NCBI GenBank assembly: GCA_028281925.1
Contig: JANQIX010000026.1
Span: 91,729-155,728, forward strand
Direction of reading: 5' to 3'
DNA: 64,000 nt
DNA from: Alphaproteobacteria bacterium
GTDB taxonomy: Bacteria > Pseudomonadota > Alphaproteobacteria > DSM-16000 > Inquilinaceae
Positions 36,530 to 51,608 of this stretch are shown here, piece by piece. How positions within the stretch are numbered: position 1 is the stretch's first letter; every line of letters begins with the position of its first letter. The notes below the pieces were generated by a model. It saw only the letters and a list, made by a program, of their open reading frames with translations, searched no databases and was not told the DNA's origin. Made by a program: the position numbers and the translations under genes.

Positions 36530-38314
36530 ATGGCCCGGCCGGCCGATCAGGCTGCCGCCGCGGCCGCCCAGGGTCTGGCGGCGGAAAGGGCAGGCAATCT
36601 TCAGGTCGCCTGCAACTGGTACCACGCCGCCATAACGGCCTATCCGAACCATGTCGAGGCCCATCGGCACCTGGCAGCCGTGCTCTACCGCCTGGGCCGT
36701 CCGGAACAGGCAACGGGCGTCGGGCTGAAGGCGATGGCGCTCGACCCCGGCGACGGCGCCACCGCGGTATCGCTGGGGCGGCTGCTGCGGGGCCGCGAGA
36801 TCAATCTTGCCAGATCCGACCCGACGCTGGACGCCGGGATTGCCGCCTGCCTGACCCATCCGAATGCAAATCCGGACGATTTCCGACTGATCGCCGAAGC
36901 GGCGTTGCGCGTATGGCCCCCGGTGGCGCACGTCGCCGAGGCCGTCCGAGGCGGCCGGCCGCCGGATGCCGCCTGGTGCCTGTCGGACATGGGCCGGCAA
37001 GCGCTAACGGCGCCGCTGATGTTGGCCTTCCTGTCGCAGACGCTCAACACTGACATCAGCATCGAACCGGCGTTCGTGTCGCTGCGCCATTGCTTGGCGA
37101 CCGCGCCGACCCGGATCTGGCAGGCGCCGCATGTCGTTGCCTTCGCCACCGCCCTCGCCCGCCAGATGCGGATCAACGAGTACGTATTCGTCGCCACCGC
37201 AGAGGAGCGGGAGGCGGTCGGGCGGGCCATCGCCGACCTTGAGACATGCGATGCGTTGACGGCGGATCACCTCCCGGCCCTGATGACGGCCGCGCTGTAC
37301 GGTCCGTTGTCCAATCTCCCCAACGCACGGCTCTTGGCCGATCAGGCCGATGCCCTGCCCGATCCGGCCGGCGAGTTTCTGCGGGAGAGCGTGACGGAGG
37401 ATCTGGCGCTACGGGCGGCCGCTCAATCCGTTGCTAGCCTCACACCGCTTGCAGATACCGTCTCGACCAAGGTGCGGGCGCAATACGAAGAGAATCCCTA
37501 TCCGCGCTGGCTGGATTTCAAGCGACCCAAGGCCGGGGGCTGGCGCGAAGAACTGACGGCCCTTGCCGGCACGTCGGGCCTTGCCCCCGACGTGACAGCC
37601 CCGCGGGTCCTGATCGCCGGATGCGGAACCGGCCGGCAGCCCCTGTCTCGGGCCATCAGCTACGGCGCCGCATCGGACATCCTGGCGGTGGACCTGAGCC
37701 GGCAGAGCCTGGCCTACGCGATTCGTCAGGCCGAGCGCCTGGACATCCGCGATGTGCACTTCGCACAGGCCGACCTGCTGGCGCTGACACCAGAGGCGGC
37801 TGGCGACTTCGACATTGTCGAAGCCGTCGGCGTCCTGCATCACCTGGCCGACCCGTTGACCGGCTGGCGTGTGCTTGTGAACCTGCTGCGGCCCGGCGGA
37901 CTGATGCGCATCGGCCTCTACAGCCAGGTCGGGCGGGCGGACATCAACCGCATCCGCGACGACATCCGGCGACGGGGCGTGCCCGCAGAGCCGGACGCAA
38001 TGCGCGCCTACCGCCAGACGCTGCTGCAGTCGACTGAGCCGCATGTCCGGCGCGTCCTTACCGGTCTTTCAGATGTGCACAGTCTGAGCGGCTGCCGAGA
38101 CCTTCTGTTCCATGTGCAGGAGCACCAGTTCACGCTGCCCGCAATCGCCGACGCATTGGCGGCGCTGTCGCTGGAACTGTTCGCCATCGAGCGTCATGCC
38201 AACATGCGCGGGCCCCAGCCCGGCCCATCGGACCTGGACGGCTGGCTGGCGGCGGAAGCCGCCAATCCGGATCTGTTCCGCGCAATGTACCTCTTCTGGT
38301 GCCGGAAGGTCTGA
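36530..38314 (+). CDS. TPR-containing class-I methyltransferase
   Basis: About 594 aa. The N-terminal residues 1-90 contain two TPR-type helical pairs (QVACNWYHAAITAYPNHVEA; LGRPEQATGVGLKAMALDPG). A poorly characterised helical middle follows. From about 370 there is a methyltransferase with YEENPYPRWL, SAM motif VLIAGCGTGRQPLSRAI and VEAVGVLHHLADPLTGWRVL. Proteins of this build are frequent in Rhodospirillales; their targets are unknown. ATG at 36464, overlapping pepP by 37 bp, is an alternative start. Neither has a strong ribosome site. Confidence 0.82.
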   Translation: MARPADQAAAAAAQGLAAERAGNLQVACNWYHAAITAYPNHVEAHRHLAAVLYRLGRPEQATGVGLKAMALDPGDGATAVSLGRLLRGREINLARSDPTLDAGIAACLTHPNANPDDFRLIAEAALRVWPPVAHVAEAVRGGRPPDAAWCLSDMGRQALTAPLMLAFLSQTLNTDISIEPAFVSLRHCLATAPTRIWQAPHVVAFATALARQMRINEYVFVATAEEREAVGRAIADLETCDALTADHLPALMTAALYGPLSNLPNARLLADQADALPDPAGEFLRESVTEDLALRAAAQSVASLTPLADTVSTKVRAQYEENPYPRWLDFKRPKAGGWREELTALAGTSGLAPDVTAPRVLIAGCGTGRQPLSRAISYGAASDILAVDLSRQSLAYAIRQAERLDIRDVHFAQADLLALTPEAAGDFDIVEAVGVLHHLADPLTGWRVLVNLLRPGGLMRIGLYSQVGRADINRIRDDIRRRGVPAEPDAMRAYRQTLLQSTEPHVRRVLTGLSDVHSLSGCRDLLFHVQEHQFTLPAIADALAALSLELFAIERHANMRGPQPGPSDLDGWLAAEAANPDLFRAMYLFWCRKV

Positions 38315-38340
38315 CCGCCGTCGGCTGACACGCGCCGTCC

Positions 38341-42154
<3,814 letters not shown>

Positions 42155-42169
42155 CGGCCGCGGCGGGGC

Positions 42170-43000
42170 CTAGAAAAGCCAGCCGAACCAGCCTTCGTCT
42201 TCTTCCGGAGGCCGGACGCTTTCATCCACCATGACAGCATAGCTGTCGATATACCATTCGCTGCCGGGGTAGTTGTATCCCAAGACGGCAGCCGCAGACT
42301 GGGCCTCTTCGTGCAGACCCAGGGCCAGATAGGCTTCGGTCAGCCGATGCAGGGCTTCCGGCACATGGGTGGTCGTCTGGTGCTGGTCGATCACCATGCG
42401 GAACCGGTTGATGGCGGCGTTGTAGTGGCCCTGGCGCAGATACCAGCGGCCGATCTCCATCTCCTTGCCGGCCAACTGGTCTTCGGTGAGATCGAGCTTC
42501 AGCGAAGCATCGCGGGCATAGACGCTGTCGGGAAAGCGGTTCATCACCTCCTGCAGCGCGTCCTGCGCCAGCAAGGTCATGCGCTGGTCACGCTCCACGT
42601 CGGAGATGCGTTCGTAATAGCAGAGTGCGCGCAAGTAATAGGCATAGGCGATGTCTTCATGGCCGGGGTGAAGTCGAATGAACCGGTCAAGCGCAACCAC
42701 CGCCTCGTCGTATTCCAGGGCTTCGTAGTGGGAATAGGCTGCCATCACCTGCGCCCGGGTCGCCCACTCCGAATAGGGGTGCTGGCGCTCGACTTCGTCG
42801 AACAGCTCCGCTGCGGTCGATTCGTTGCCGGCCTCCAGCTCGGTCACGGCCTCGCCGTAGATGTCCTCAGGCGGCCGCTCGATATACTCCAGCTCCTCAT
42901 CGCCGCCGCATGCGCCAAGCGCAAGCGATCCGGCCAGACCCAGCGCGGCTGCCAGGCGCGACAGCCCGGTTCGCGAAGTCCTCGAATTGCGTATAGCCAT
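42170..43000 (-). CDS. bamD: BamD outer-membrane assembly lipoprotein
   Basis: Essential lipoprotein of the BAM complex that folds outer-membrane beta-barrels. The lipoprotein signal has lipobox LALGAC with the acylated C31. Five TPR-type repeats follow, including AELFDEVERQHPYSEWATRA, AVVALDRFIRLHPGHEDIAY and DALQEVMNRFPDSVYARDA. The length, 276 aa, is normal. It heads the bamD-recN-ligA group and is separated from lpxC by 183 bp with its own likely promoter. Confidence 0.95.
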   Translation of the reverse strand: MAIRNSRTSRTGLSRLAAALGLAGSLALGACGGDEELEYIERPPEDIYGEAVTELEAGNESTAAELFDEVERQHPYSEWATRAQVMAAYSHYEALEYDEAVVALDRFIRLHPGHEDIAYAYYLRALCYYERISDVERDQRMTLLAQDALQEVMNRFPDSVYARDASLKLDLTEDQLAGKEMEIGRWYLRQGHYNAAINRFRMVIDQHQTTTHVPEALHRLTEAYLALGLHEEAQSAAAVLGYNYPGSEWYIDSYAVMVDESVRPPEEDEGWFGWLF

Positions 43001-43076
43001 GACCTCAGCGTCTCATCCACTCGCCCGCACGGATACAGCGCCGCGCCGGCATGGCGGACGCCGTACTCGCCGATCC

Positions 43077-43082
43077 CTTATA
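43077..43082 (-). promoter_or_regulatory. Possible -10 element of the bamD promoter
   Basis: TATAAG on the minus strand, 77 bp before the bamD ATG, is the only AT-rich hexamer in a GC-rich gap. No good -35 is seen 16-18 bp upstream (GTGGCG is the nearest), so it is a weak call. Confidence 0.3.
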
Positions 43083-43183
43083 GCATGTCGCGGGTTGGCG
43101 CCACCATGCGGGGATGCGTCCTGGCGAAGGGGTGATGTTGCGTGAACGGCCGGCCGTGAGGGAAACGCCGTTGTGACCTAAGC

Positions 43184-44125
43184 CTAGGCGACCCCGGCAT
43201 AGGCCGGGACGTCATCGCCGATGCCCGACTGCTCGTCGACCGCAGGCGTCAGGCACCACGCGTCCTCATCGGCGAACAGCGCATCCAACAGACTGTGATT
43301 CAGCGCGTGGCCTGACCGATGCCCATGGAAGTGGCCGAGTATCGGCGCGCCGGCCAAGTAGAGGTCGCCCACAGAATCAAGGATCTTGTGGCGTACGAAT
43401 TCATCGGTATAGCGCAGGCCGTCGCGGTTCAGAATCTTGTCGCCGTTGACCACGATGGCATTGTCCAGCGACCCGCCGCGCGCCAGCCCGTGGGCGCGCA
43501 TCCGCTCGACATCCTGCAGCAGGCCGAAGGTCCGGGCCCGCGCCAGCTCCCGCTTGAACGTTCCGTTGACCAGCTCGACCTCACCCTCCTGATGGCTGAT
43601 GGCCGGGCTTTCGAAGTCGATCTCGAAGGTGAACCGTGCCGCATCCGCCGGTTCCAGCGCCGCATGCGCCTGTCCCGCAGTCACGGCGACCGGCTTCAGC
43701 ACCTTGATGGCCCGGCGGGGGGCCGACTGCGCCACCAGCCCGGCACATTCGATCAGAAAGACGAAGGGGCCGGCACTGCCGTCCATGATCGGGACTTCCG
43801 GGCCGTCCAGCTCTACGACCGCGTTGTCGACGCCACAGCCGCGCAACGCCGCCATCAAGTGTTCCACCGTGCCGACGGTGACCCCGGCGTCGTTGCCGAT
43901 CACCGTGCACAGCATCGTGTCGCAGACATTGCGCCACGTGGCCTGCACTTCGCAGATCGCCGCATCGACATCCGTCCGGCGAAACACGATACCACTGTCC
44001 GGCTCCGCCGGGTGCAGGGTTAAGCAAACCTTAACACCCGAATGAAGCCCGATGCCGGTGCAATGAATCGGCGCCTTCAGCGTCTTCTGCGCCAATGCTT
44101 GCCCTTCGAATCGATAGACAGTCAC
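43184..44125 (-). CDS. lpxC: UDP-3-O-acyl-N-acetylglucosamine deacetylase LpxC
   Basis: Zinc enzyme for the committed step of lipid A synthesis. A 313-aa protein with zinc ligands H89 ([10 protein letters not shown]), H246 and D250 ([10 protein letters not shown]), general base E88, and catalytic H273 in RSGHALNH. The start is GTG at 44125 with a GGGGG-rich site upstream. It follows ftsZ but is separated from it by a strong terminator, so it is probably transcribed from its own promoter in the 194-bp gap. Confidence 0.97.
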   Translation of the reverse strand: MTVYRFEGQALAQKTLKAPIHCTGIGLHSGVKVCLTLHPAEPDSGIVFRRTDVDAAICEVQATWRNVCDTMLCTVIGNDAGVTVGTVEHLMAALRGCGVDNAVVELDGPEVPIMDGSAGPFVFLIECAGLVAQSAPRRAIKVLKPVAVTAGQAHAALEPADAARFTFEIDFESPAISHQEGEVELVNGTFKRELARARTFGLLQDVERMRAHGLARGGSLDNAIVVNGDKILNRDGLRYTDEFVRHKILDSVGDLYLAGAPILGHFHGHRSGHALNHSLLDALFADEDAWCLTPAVDEQSGIGDDVPAYAGVA

Positions 44126-44215
44126 GGTAAATCTGCCCCCATCTCAGCCCTGTCGGACGAGAGCTTCCTCTGCTTCCTTATGATCGTGACAACGGCTTTA
44201 CTTCTGGAAGCATGC

Positions 44216-44257
44216 AAAAGAAAGCTCCAGGGGCTTGGTATCAATAACCCCTGGAGC
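44216..44257 (-). terminator. Rho-independent terminator of the dcw cluster after ftsZ
   Basis: On the minus strand a perfect 10-bp stem, GCTCCAGGGG/CCCCTGGAGC (44257-44248 with 44233-44224), 14-nt loop, is followed at once by TTTCTTTTGC. It lies 62 bp past the ftsZ stop. This is the clearest intrinsic terminator in the window. Confidence 0.9.
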
Positions 44258-44319
44258 CGACAAATCACTCTTTGTTACGGAATGTTACCGAGGGCTGTCT
44301 AAGCCCCTCATTCCGTTGA

Positions 44320-46017
44320 TCAATTCGCCTGCCGACGCAGGAAGGCCGGGATCTCCAGCGCGTCCTCCTCCTGGCGCGGCAGCGGCGCCCGAGTGGAGAC
44401 GTCAAGCCGCGGCTGCGCCGGCGCCGGACGCGGGGTCGGCCGTGCCGGGGCCGCCTGCGGTGCCTGTGCCGCAGGCTTCGGCTGGGCCGCAACCGGCTCT
44501 GCGGCAGGCTGGCTTTCATGCTCTTCCGGGCGCAACAGTCCGGTCATACGCTGGAAGATGCTGTTGTTGCGCCGCCGGTCCGGCGCCCGGCTGCTGTTGT
44601 CCACCTCGGCTTCGGCAAAGGCATCCGCCCGGACCGGCGCTGGAGCGCTGGTCTGCGGCCGCACCGGGCTCTCTGCCGGGCGCGGCGGGATGAAGGCTCC
44701 CTCGTGCCGCTCAGCCCGAGGTGCCGTCGCCACCTGCGCCGCCATGGTTGACGGACGCTGCATCGGCGGTGGCGCCTTGGGCGGATTGCTCGGTACCACC
44801 GGGTCGATCGCCGGTGATGCGGCGACCGCGCGCGCCGGCGCGGCGGCGAAGGCTTGGGCGGCCGGGGCGCCGGCGAAGGCCTGCACGGCGGGTGCGGCCA
44901 CCGGTGTCTCGGCAACCACCGGCGGCATCTCCGGCTCCTCCATCGCCGCGGGCTCGGCCTCGGTCATCGCCGGGGCAGGCGCGGCAGTGGCGGCAGTGCC
45001 GCCGACCACGGTGAAGCCGCGCGGCGAGACGGGGCGCGTCAGCGAACCTTCCTCCGCATCGATGCCGGTCGCCACGACGGACACGCGGACGCGCCCTTCG
45101 AGCGATTCGTCGAAGATCGCACCGAAGATGATGTTGGCCTCAGGATCGACCTCGTCGCGGATGCGATTTGCCGCTTCGTCGACTTCATAGAGCGTCATGT
45201 CCAGGCCGCCGGTGATGTTGATCAGCACACCGCGCGCGCCCTTCATCGACACATCGTCCAACAGCGGGTTGGAGATTGCGGCTTCCGCCGCCATCACAGC
45301 CCGGCGATCGCCTTCAGCCTGGCCAGTGCCCATCATGGCCTTGCCCATCTCCGCCATCACGGTGCGGATATCGGCGAAGTCCAGATTGATCAGGCCGGGC
45401 ATGACCATCAGGTCGGTGACACCGCGCACACCGGAATGCAGCACGTCGTCCGCCATCTTGAAGGCGTCGGCGAACGTGGTCTTTTCGTTGGCGATGCGGA
45501 ACAGGTTCTGGTTGGGAATGACGATCAGAGTATCGACGTATTCCTGCAGCTCCTTCAGGCCCTGCTCCGCAATCTTCATGCGCAGCGCGCCTTCGAAGTG
45601 GAAGGGCTTGGTCACCACGCCGACCGTCAGCACGCCCATCTCGCGCGCGGCGCGGGCAATCACCGGCGCAGCACCCGTGCCCGTACCACCGCCCATGCCG
45701 GCGGTGATGAACACCATGTGGCTGCCTTCCAGATAGCCGGTGATCTGCTCCAGCGCCTCTTCCGCCGACGCGCGGCCGATCTCGGGCCGCGAGCCCGCGC
45801 CCAGGCCCTGGGTGATGTTGATGCCAAGCTGCAGCTTGCGTTCCGCCAGGTTGCCGGCCAGTGCCTGCGCATCGGTATTGGCCGTGACGAATTCAACGCC
45901 TTCCAGATTGGCCTTGATCATGTTGTTAACGGCGTTGCCGCCGGCACCGCCACATCCGACAACGGTGATCCGCGGCCGCAACTGCGATTCTGTGGGGGGT
46001 AGGGTCAAATTGATCAT
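44320..46017 (-). CDS. ftsZ: Cell division protein FtsZ
   Basis: Tubulin-like GTPase forming the division ring. A 565-aa protein. The GTPase domain carries [12 protein letters not shown] and the tubulin signature GGGTGTG (109-115), with T7-loop [20 protein letters not shown]. Residues of about 340-545 are a long Ala/Pro-rich linker. The last 12 residues, EIPAFLRRQ, form the conserved C-terminal peptide that binds FtsA and other partners. The long linker is typical for alphaproteobacteria. Preceded by a purine-rich ribosome site and a 128-bp gap after ftsA that contains one GANTC site (46089). Confidence 0.98.
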   Translation of the reverse strand: MINLTLPPTESQLRPRITVVGCGGAGGNAVNNMIKANLEGVEFVTANTDAQALAGNLAERKLQLGINITQGLGAGSRPEIGRASAEEALEQITGYLEGSHMVFITAGMGGGTGTGAAPVIARAAREMGVLTVGVVTKPFHFEGALRMKIAEQGLKELQEYVDTLIVIPNQNLFRIANEKTTFADAFKMADDVLHSGVRGVTDLMVMPGLINLDFADIRTVMAEMGKAMMGTGQAEGDRRAVMAAEAAISNPLLDDVSMKGARGVLINITGGLDMTLYEVDEAANRIRDEVDPEANIIFGAIFDESLEGRVRVSVVATGIDAEEGSLTRPVSPRGFTVVGGTAATAAPAPAMTEAEPAAMEEPEMPPVVAETPVAAPAVQAFAGAPAAQAFAAAPARAVAASPAIDPVVPSNPPKAPPPMQRPSTMAAQVATAPRAERHEGAFIPPRPAESPVRPQTSAPAPVRADAFAEAEVDNSSRAPDRRRNNSIFQRMTGLLRPEEHESQPAAEPVAAQPKPAAQAPQAAPARPTPRPAPAQPRLDVSTRAPLPRQEEDALEIPAFLRRQAN

Positions 46018-46145
46018 GGTCTCTCTCTTCCCTCTCGCGGGCTTGTCAGGAGCTAGGGCTGAACGGCCGCCGTCGGCCGCGGGGTCTTGAATCGCCGTAC
46101 TGCCCCGGCGAGCGGGCCGACCCGGGAACGGGCCGCAAATGGCGT

Positions 46146-47420
46146 CTAAAGGTCACGAAACCATCCTCCCAAACGACTGAGGAACCCCACTCCCACATCG
46201 TCCTCTTGGCCCCCCACCAGGGCCGCTTCCGCCGGCTGCTCGACGGCGTACCCAATCAGGCCGACGGCAACCGCAAACGCCGGACCGGCAGTCGCTTCGG
46301 CCAACCCCCGCAACGGTGTCGGCCGCCCCATGCGAACCTGCTTGTCCAGGACCTGTTGAGCCAGCTCACGCACCCCCTGGAGCTGGCTTCCCCCACCGAC
46401 CAGCACGACGCGCCGGCCGGCAACCTTTGAGAATCCGCTGGCCTCAAGCCGGCCGCGGACCAGTTCGAAGATCTCTTCCATGCGCGGCTGGATGATGCCG
46501 GTCAGCAGGCTCTTCGGCACATGGGTGGAGCGCTGCGGCTCCTGCTCGCCCACCAGCGGCACATGCAGGCTCTCGCGGTCATCGGCGAGGTTGGTGGAGC
46601 AGCTGCCGAACAGGGTCTTCAGCCGCTCCGCATGCGCCAATGGCGTGGACAGGCCGCGCGCCACATCGCTGGTCACATGGCTGCCGCCGACCGGAATGCA
46701 GTCGGAGAAGACCATGCGCCCTTCAAGGAAGACCGCCAGGCTGGTCGTGCCGCCGCCCAGATCGAGGACGGCGCAGCCGAGCTGCTTTTCGTCCTCCACC
46801 AAGCAGGCAAGCCCGGCTGCATAAGGCGACACCACCAGCGTGTCGCAGGCCAAATGGGAACGGCCGATGCAGGTCATCAGGTTGCGCACCGGCCCCATGG
46901 CCGCCGTGACCAGGTGAAGGTCGACCCCCAGCGTGCCGCCATACATGCCGCGCGGATCACGAATGCCCCGCGCACCGTCGATGGCATAGTCGACCGGGAT
47001 GGCATGGACGATCTCGCTGTCCGACGGGACATGGGATCCGTTGTGGGCCTTGAGTGCCCGACGCAGGTCGCCTTCGCCGACCTCGTGGCCGGCGATCGCC
47101 ACCTCCACGGCCATGGTCTGCGACGTCGGATGCCCGCCCGACAGGTTGATCACTGCCTCGCGAATGGTCTCACCGGCCAGCTTTTCCGCCGCATGCACGG
47201 CCGTGCCGATGGCCTGTTCCGCCGCCTCCATATCGATGACAGCACCGCTCTTGATGCCCTGGCTGACCTGGTGGCCGATGCCGACGACGACCGGGCGCCC
47301 GACCTCGTCCACGCGTGCGATGAAGCACACGATCTTGCTGCTGCCCACGTCGAGCGCGGCGATCAGCTCGCCATGCGGACGATGGCGCGGCTTGCGTGCG
47401 CTGAACCCGTTAAACCCCAC
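46146..47420 (-). CDS. ftsA: Cell division protein FtsA
   Basis: Actin-like protein tethering FtsZ to the membrane. The ATPase signatures [33 protein letters not shown] and [13 protein letters not shown] are present. The C-terminal amphipathic helix is [12 protein letters not shown]. Two GTG starts are 6 nt apart; the downstream one (47420) is preferred because GGGAGG is then 7 nt away. It lies 42 bp after ftsQ. Confidence 0.97.
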   Translation of the reverse strand: MGFNGFSARKPRHRPHGELIAALDVGSSKIVCFIARVDEVGRPVVVGIGHQVSQGIKSGAVIDMEAAEQAIGTAVHAAEKLAGETIREAVINLSGGHPTSQTMAVEVAIAGHEVGEGDLRRALKAHNGSHVPSDSEIVHAIPVDYAIDGARGIRDPRGMYGGTLGVDLHLVTAAMGPVRNLMTCIGRSHLACDTLVVSPYAAGLACLVEDEKQLGCAVLDLGGGTTSLAVFLEGRMVFSDCIPVGGSHVTSDVARGLSTPLAHAERLKTLFGSCSTNLADDRESLHVPLVGEQEPQRSTHVPKSLLTGIIQPRMEEIFELVRGRLEASGFSKVAGRRVVLVGGGSQLQGVRELAQQVLDKQVRMGRPTPLRGLAEATAGPAFAVAVGLIGYAVEQPAEAALVGGQEDDVGVGFLSRLGGWFRDL

Positions 47421-47462
47421 GGTCACGCCTCCCGACCGACACTCCGCGCATGCCCCGCGCCC

Positions 47463-48317
47463 TCATGTGTTCTCCTCCGGCAGCTGCATGCGCTCATAGA
47501 CCTGGGTGGAGGTCCGGATGACCAAGTGGTCGGCAATGCGCAGATCGATGGCCAGCACATCGCGATCGAACAGGCCTTCCTCGCGCTGCAGTCGCGCCAG
47601 ACGGTGCAGCGCCAGCGGCACGTCGTCTTCCGGCAGCCGCACGGCGACGCCGTTATCCAGCCGCAGGTCCCAGCGCCGCCCCCCGATGCGCACCGCGGCG
47701 CTCACGCGGCCGGCAACCTCGGGCTCTGCCGCTAGCATCGGCAGGAATTGCGGCGCATGGTCCGGCGCGTCGGCCCCTACGACCTGCGGCAGGTCCGCAA
47801 ACGCCCCGACTTCTCCGTCGCCCAGCACTTCGCCCTCGTCATCGATCAGGGTCAGCCGCTGCTCGTTCTGCCAGAGCGCCAGGGGCCGGCGTTCCTCGAT
47901 GCGCACCACCACGGTGTCGGGCAGCTGGCGTTGCACCCAGGCCTCGCGGACCCAGGGCAGCCCCTCGATCCGGTCCCGCGCCACGTCGGGATCGAGCATC
48001 AGGATCGGATCGCCGCGCCCGATGCCGAGAGCCGCCAAGAGCTCGATCGGCCGGGTCGCCTCACGCCCATAGACCAGGACCTCTTGCACGCTGAGGCCCA
48101 TTCCCGCAGTCAGGTCGTAGACGAACTGATCGAACCCACGGCCTTCCTCCGAGCCGCCGCGCGTCAGGAAGACGCCGCCGACCGTCAGCATGGCCACGCA
48201 GGCCATGACGAGGCCGATCCGGCGCAGCCGCCGTCCCGACAGCGCGGGCGCCCGGCGCCTGCGGACGCCGGTTCTGCGGCCGCGCGCTGCCCCTGTGCGT
48301 TCGCTCACGCGTCGCAT
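47463..48317 (-). CDS. ftsQ: Cell division protein FtsQ
   Basis: Bitopic divisome protein linking cytoplasmic and periplasmic parts. A 284-aa protein. A very basic cytoplasmic N-terminus (ARGRRTGVRRRRAPAL) precedes one membrane segment (IGLVMACVAMLTVGGVFL). The POTRA domain starts near LSVQEVLVYGREATRP, and the FtsQ/DivIB core has GLPWVREAWVQRQLPDTVVV. The start at 48317 overlaps ddl by 13 bp and has GGAG 8 nt upstream. Confidence 0.95.
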   Translation of the reverse strand: MRRVSERTGAARGRRTGVRRRRAPALSGRRLRRIGLVMACVAMLTVGGVFLTRGGSEEGRGFDQFVYDLTAGMGLSVQEVLVYGREATRPIELLAALGIGRGDPILMLDPDVARDRIEGLPWVREAWVQRQLPDTVVVRIEERRPLALWQNEQRLTLIDDEGEVLGDGEVGAFADLPQVVGADAPDHAPQFLPMLAAEPEVAGRVSAAVRIGGRRWDLRLDNGVAVRLPEDDVPLALHRLARLQREEGLFDRDVLAIDLRIADHLVIRTSTQVYERMQLPEENT

Positions 48318-49237
48318 GCGGCGTTCTCCACCATCCACACGCACAGATCGGCGAAATCGATGCCGAGATGGGCCGCCTGCTCCGGGACCAGAGACAGCGG
48401 GGTCATGCCTGGCTGGGTATTGACCTCCAGCAGGACAAGCCCCTCGGTGCCGGGCAGGCTGTCATCGAAGCGGAAATCGGCGCGACTGATGCCGCGGCAG
48501 CCGAGCGTGCGATGTGCCAGCACGGCGTAGTCGCGGCAGGCCTGGCTGACCTCATCTGCCACACGTGCCGGAACATCGTGAACGGCCAAGCCGTCGGTGT
48601 ATTTGGCCGAGTAGTCGTAGAAGGCGACGTTGGGGCGGATCTCCGTAACCGTCATGGCGCGGGGGCCCGCCCCGTTCTCCATCACGGCGACCGTCAGCTC
48701 GCGGCCAGGGATGTACCGCTCCGCCAGGACCATGTCGCCGAAGCGCCAGGTTTCGGCGTCGAGCGTCGGCCGATTGTCGCCCTGGCGCACGATCTCCACA
48801 CCGACGCTGGAGCCCTCGTCGATGGGCTTCAGCACATAGGGCGGCTCCATCACGTGGCCGGCCAGAACGTCTTCCTTCGAGACCACGCGCCCTTCGGCCA
48901 CGGGGATGCCGGTCGACTGGAAGGCCAGCTTGGCCGTCACCTTGTTCATGGCGAGGGCCGAGGCGAGGATGCCGGAATGGGTGAAAGGGATGCCGAGAAA
49001 GGCAAGCACACCCTGGATCAGACCGTCTTCCCCGCCACGGCCGTGCAGTGCGTTGAAGATCACGTCGGGCCGCGGGTCGAGTGCGGCCAGGAGCGATGGC
49101 AGATCGCGCTGCACGTCGATCCGGGTCACTTGGAAACCCGCCTGCTCCAGCGCGTCAGCGCAGGCCGCGCCGGAGGTGAGACTGACCTCCCGCTCTGCGG
49201 ACCAACCGCCCATCAGCACGGCCACGTGCCTGGTCAT
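48305..49237 (-). CDS. ddl: D-alanine--D-alanine ligase
   Basis: ATP-grasp enzyme making the D-Ala-D-Ala dipeptide for peptidoglycan. A 310-aa protein starting [20 protein letters not shown], with ALHGRGGEDGLIQG, the ATP-grasp loop region VLKPIDEGSSVGVEIV and C-terminal LLEVNTQPGMTPLSLVPEQA. The start overlaps the murB stop by ATGA. The position between murB and ftsQ is the normal dcw order. Confidence 0.97.
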   Translation of the reverse strand: MTRHVAVLMGGWSAEREVSLTSGAACADALEQAGFQVTRIDVQRDLPSLLAALDPRPDVIFNALHGRGGEDGLIQGVLAFLGIPFTHSGILASALAMNKVTAKLAFQSTGIPVAEGRVVSKEDVLAGHVMEPPYVLKPIDEGSSVGVEIVRQGDNRPTLDAETWRFGDMVLAERYIPGRELTVAVMENGAGPRAMTVTEIRPNVAFYDYSAKYTDGLAVHDVPARVADEVSQACRDYAVLAHRTLGCRGISRADFRFDDSLPGTEGLVLLEVNTQPGMTPLSLVPEQAAHLGIDFADLCVWMVENAACDA

Positions 49238-50169
49238 GCGCCCGCCCCTTCCGCTTCGCCGATGCGGCGGATTTCCCATCGGAGTTCGACGCCCGATTGC
49301 TCGCGCACCCGGCGCCTGACTTCTTCGCCCAACCCTTCCAGATCGGCCGCCGTGGCATCGCCGGTGTTGATCAGGAAGTTGGTATGCATCTCGGAGACCT
49401 GCGCGCCGCCACGCCGCAAGCCGCGGCAGCCGGCCTGATCGATCAGCTGCCAGGCCTTCGCGCCCGGCGGGTTGGCGAAGGTCGACCCCCCCGTGCGACT
49501 GCGCACGGGCTGGGTGCTGGTGCGCGCCGCCGCGATCTCCGCCATCCGCGCTTCGATCGCCTGGCGGTCGCCCGGCCGCGCCCGCAGCACGGCGCCGGTG
49601 AAGATCCAGTCTTCCGGCACACTGCAATGGCGGTAGCCGAGGTCCATCTGATCGGGTTTCAGCACGTGGACCGTGCCGCTGCGGTCAACGGCCCGGGCCT
49701 CGATCAGCACGTCCTTGATCTCGCTGCCATAGGCGCCGGCATTCATGCGCAGGCCGCCGCCCAGTGTTCCGGGGATGCCGACCAGGAATTCCAGCCCCGT
49801 CAGGCCTGCCGCGCCAACCGCCCGAGCCAGGGTGATGTCCAGCGCCGCGGCCCCAACGGTCACGCGGTCGCCTTCGATCCCGATCTCAGCAAATGGCCGG
49901 CCCAGGCGAATAACCACGCCGCGCACACCGCCGTCGCGGATCAGCAGGTTCGACGCCACGCCGATCACGGTGACCGGGACGTTCTCCGGGCAGCCCGCCA
50001 GGAAGTCGCATAGATCCTGCTCGTCGGCCGGGCGGAACATCGCCTCCGCCGGACCACCGACGCGGAACCAGGTGAACTGCGACATCGGTGCATCGGCCGA
50101 CAGTCGGCCGCGGACCGCGGGCAGGCGGTCGACCAGATGCGGCTCTGTAGGCACTTCGGCCGCCATCAT
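49234..50169 (-). CDS. murB: UDP-N-acetylenolpyruvoylglucosamine reductase MurB
   Basis: FAD enzyme reducing UDP-GlcNAc-enolpyruvate to UDP-MurNAc. A 311-aa protein starting [10 protein letters not shown], with [36 protein letters not shown], the FAD-site [20 protein letters not shown], and the catalytic region [19 protein letters not shown]. The ATG at 50169 overlaps the murC stop by ATGA; the frame is open further upstream inside murC but that part is not family-like. Confidence 0.97.
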   Translation of the reverse strand: MMAAEVPTEPHLVDRLPAVRGRLSADAPMSQFTWFRVGGPAEAMFRPADEQDLCDFLAGCPENVPVTVIGVASNLLIRDGGVRGVVIRLGRPFAEIGIEGDRVTVGAAALDITLARAVGAAGLTGLEFLVGIPGTLGGGLRMNAGAYGSEIKDVLIEARAVDRSGTVHVLKPDQMDLGYRHCSVPEDWIFTGAVLRARPGDRQAIEARMAEIAAARTSTQPVRSRTGGSTFANPPGAKAWQLIDQAGCRGLRRGGAQVSEMHTNFLINTGDATAADLEGLGEEVRRRVREQSGVELRWEIRRIGEAEGAGA

Positions 50170-51608
50170 CGCCCCGCCTCCCGTGCCACCGCCGGCGATT
50201 TCAGGGCGTCGAGTTCGCCCGGCAGCGCTGCCGCCCATTGCGTGATGTTGCCGGCACCGAGGCAGACCACCAGATCGCCGGGCGCCGTCATCTCCTCCAC
50301 CATGGCCGCCAGCGACGAGGCTCCGGGCAACGGCATCACCAGCCGGTGACCATGGGTGCGCAGCCCCTCCACCAAGCCGTTCCGGTCGTATCCGGCGATC
50401 GGCTGCTCGCCCGCCGGATAGACATCAGCGACGATCACGGCATTGGCGTCGTTGAAGCAGGTGCAGAATTCGTTGAACAGGCTGCTCAGGCGGCTGTAGC
50501 GATGCGGCTGAACCACCGCGATCACCTTGCGCTCGGGCCCGACCGATTGGCGCGCTGCCTTCAGCACGGCGGCGATCTCCACCGGATGGTGACCATAGTC
50601 GTCGATTACCGTCACGCCGCCGCTCTCGCCGGTCTTGGTGAAGCGGCGCTTGACGCCGGAGAAGCCCTCAAGACCCGCCACGATACGATCGTCCGGCACG
50701 CCCATCTCGCTGGCGACGGCAATGCCGGCCAGGGCGTTCTGCATATTGTGATGACCCAGCATGGGCAGCCGGACGCCAGAGATCGTGCGACTGGCACCGC
50801 TGACACGGTCAGACAGACGGACATCGAACCGCGTATGGGTGCCGCCCATCTCCACCTTCACAGCCCGGACATCGGCCTGGGGGCTGATGCCGTAGGTGAG
50901 GATACGGCGGTCCAGCACGCGCGGGATCAACGCCTGCACCTCAGCATGGTCGATGCACATGGCGGCAAAGCCGTAAAACGGCACGTTGGTCACGAACTGC
51001 TCGAACGCATCTCGCAGCCGATCGAAGTCGCCATAGAAATCCAGGTGCTCCGGATCGATGTTGGTGACCACGGCGATGGTCGCGGGCAGACGGGTGAAGG
51101 TGCCGTCGCTCTCATCGGCCTCCACCACCATCCAGTCGCTGGAGCCGAGCCGGGCGTTGGTGCCGTAAGCATTGATGATGCCGCCGTTGATCACGGTCGG
51201 ATCCATCGCGTTGGCTTCCAACAGTGCCGCGATCAGGGACGTCGTCGTGGTCTTGCCGTGGGTGCCGCCGACGGCGACCGACCATTTCAGGCGCATCAGT
51301 TCGCCCAGCATCTCCGCCCTGCGAACCACTGGAATCAGACGCGCGCGCGCGGCCGTGACCTCGGGATTGTCCGCCTTCACGGCTGAAGACGTGACGATCA
51401 CCGCCGCCTCACCGAGATTGGCCGCCTTGTGCCCGACCGCGACCGAGATGCCCATGCCGCGCAGACGCTGGACATTGGCGTTGTCGGCCAGGTCGCTGCC
51501 CTGCACCGCGTAGCCGAGATTGTGCAGGATCTCCGCGATCCCGCTCATGCCGATCCCGCCGATGCCGATGAAATGGATCGTCCCGATGTCGAGCGGCATC
51601 TCTCTCAT
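50166..51608 (-). CDS. murC: UDP-N-acetylmuramate--L-alanine ligase
   Basis: Adds L-Ala to UDP-MurNAc. A 480-aa Mur ligase with N-terminal [21 protein letters not shown]-binding GTHGKTTT (115-122), central [19 protein letters not shown] and C-terminal [22 protein letters not shown] overlaps link it to murG upstream and murB downstream. Confidence 0.97.
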   Translation of the reverse strand: MREMPLDIGTIHFIGIGGIGMSGIAEILHNLGYAVQGSDLADNANVQRLRGMGISVAVGHKAANLGEAAVIVTSSAVKADNPEVTAARARLIPVVRRAEMLGELMRLKWSVAVGGTHGKTTTTSLIAALLEANAMDPTVINGGIINAYGTNARLGSSDWMVVEADESDGTFTRLPATIAVVTNIDPEHLDFYGDFDRLRDAFEQFVTNVPFYGFAAMCIDHAEVQALIPRVLDRRILTYGISPQADVRAVKVEMGGTHTRFDVRLSDRVSGASRTISGVRLPMLGHHNMQNALAGIAVASEMGVPDDRIVAGLEGFSGVKRRFTKTGESGGVTVIDDYGHHPVEIAAVLKAARQSVGPERKVIAVVQPHRYSRLSSLFNEFCTCFNDANAVIVADVYPAGEQPIAGYDRNGLVEGLRTHGHRLVMPLPGASSLAAMVEEMTAPGDLVVCLGAGNITQWAAALPGELDALKSPAVAREAGR

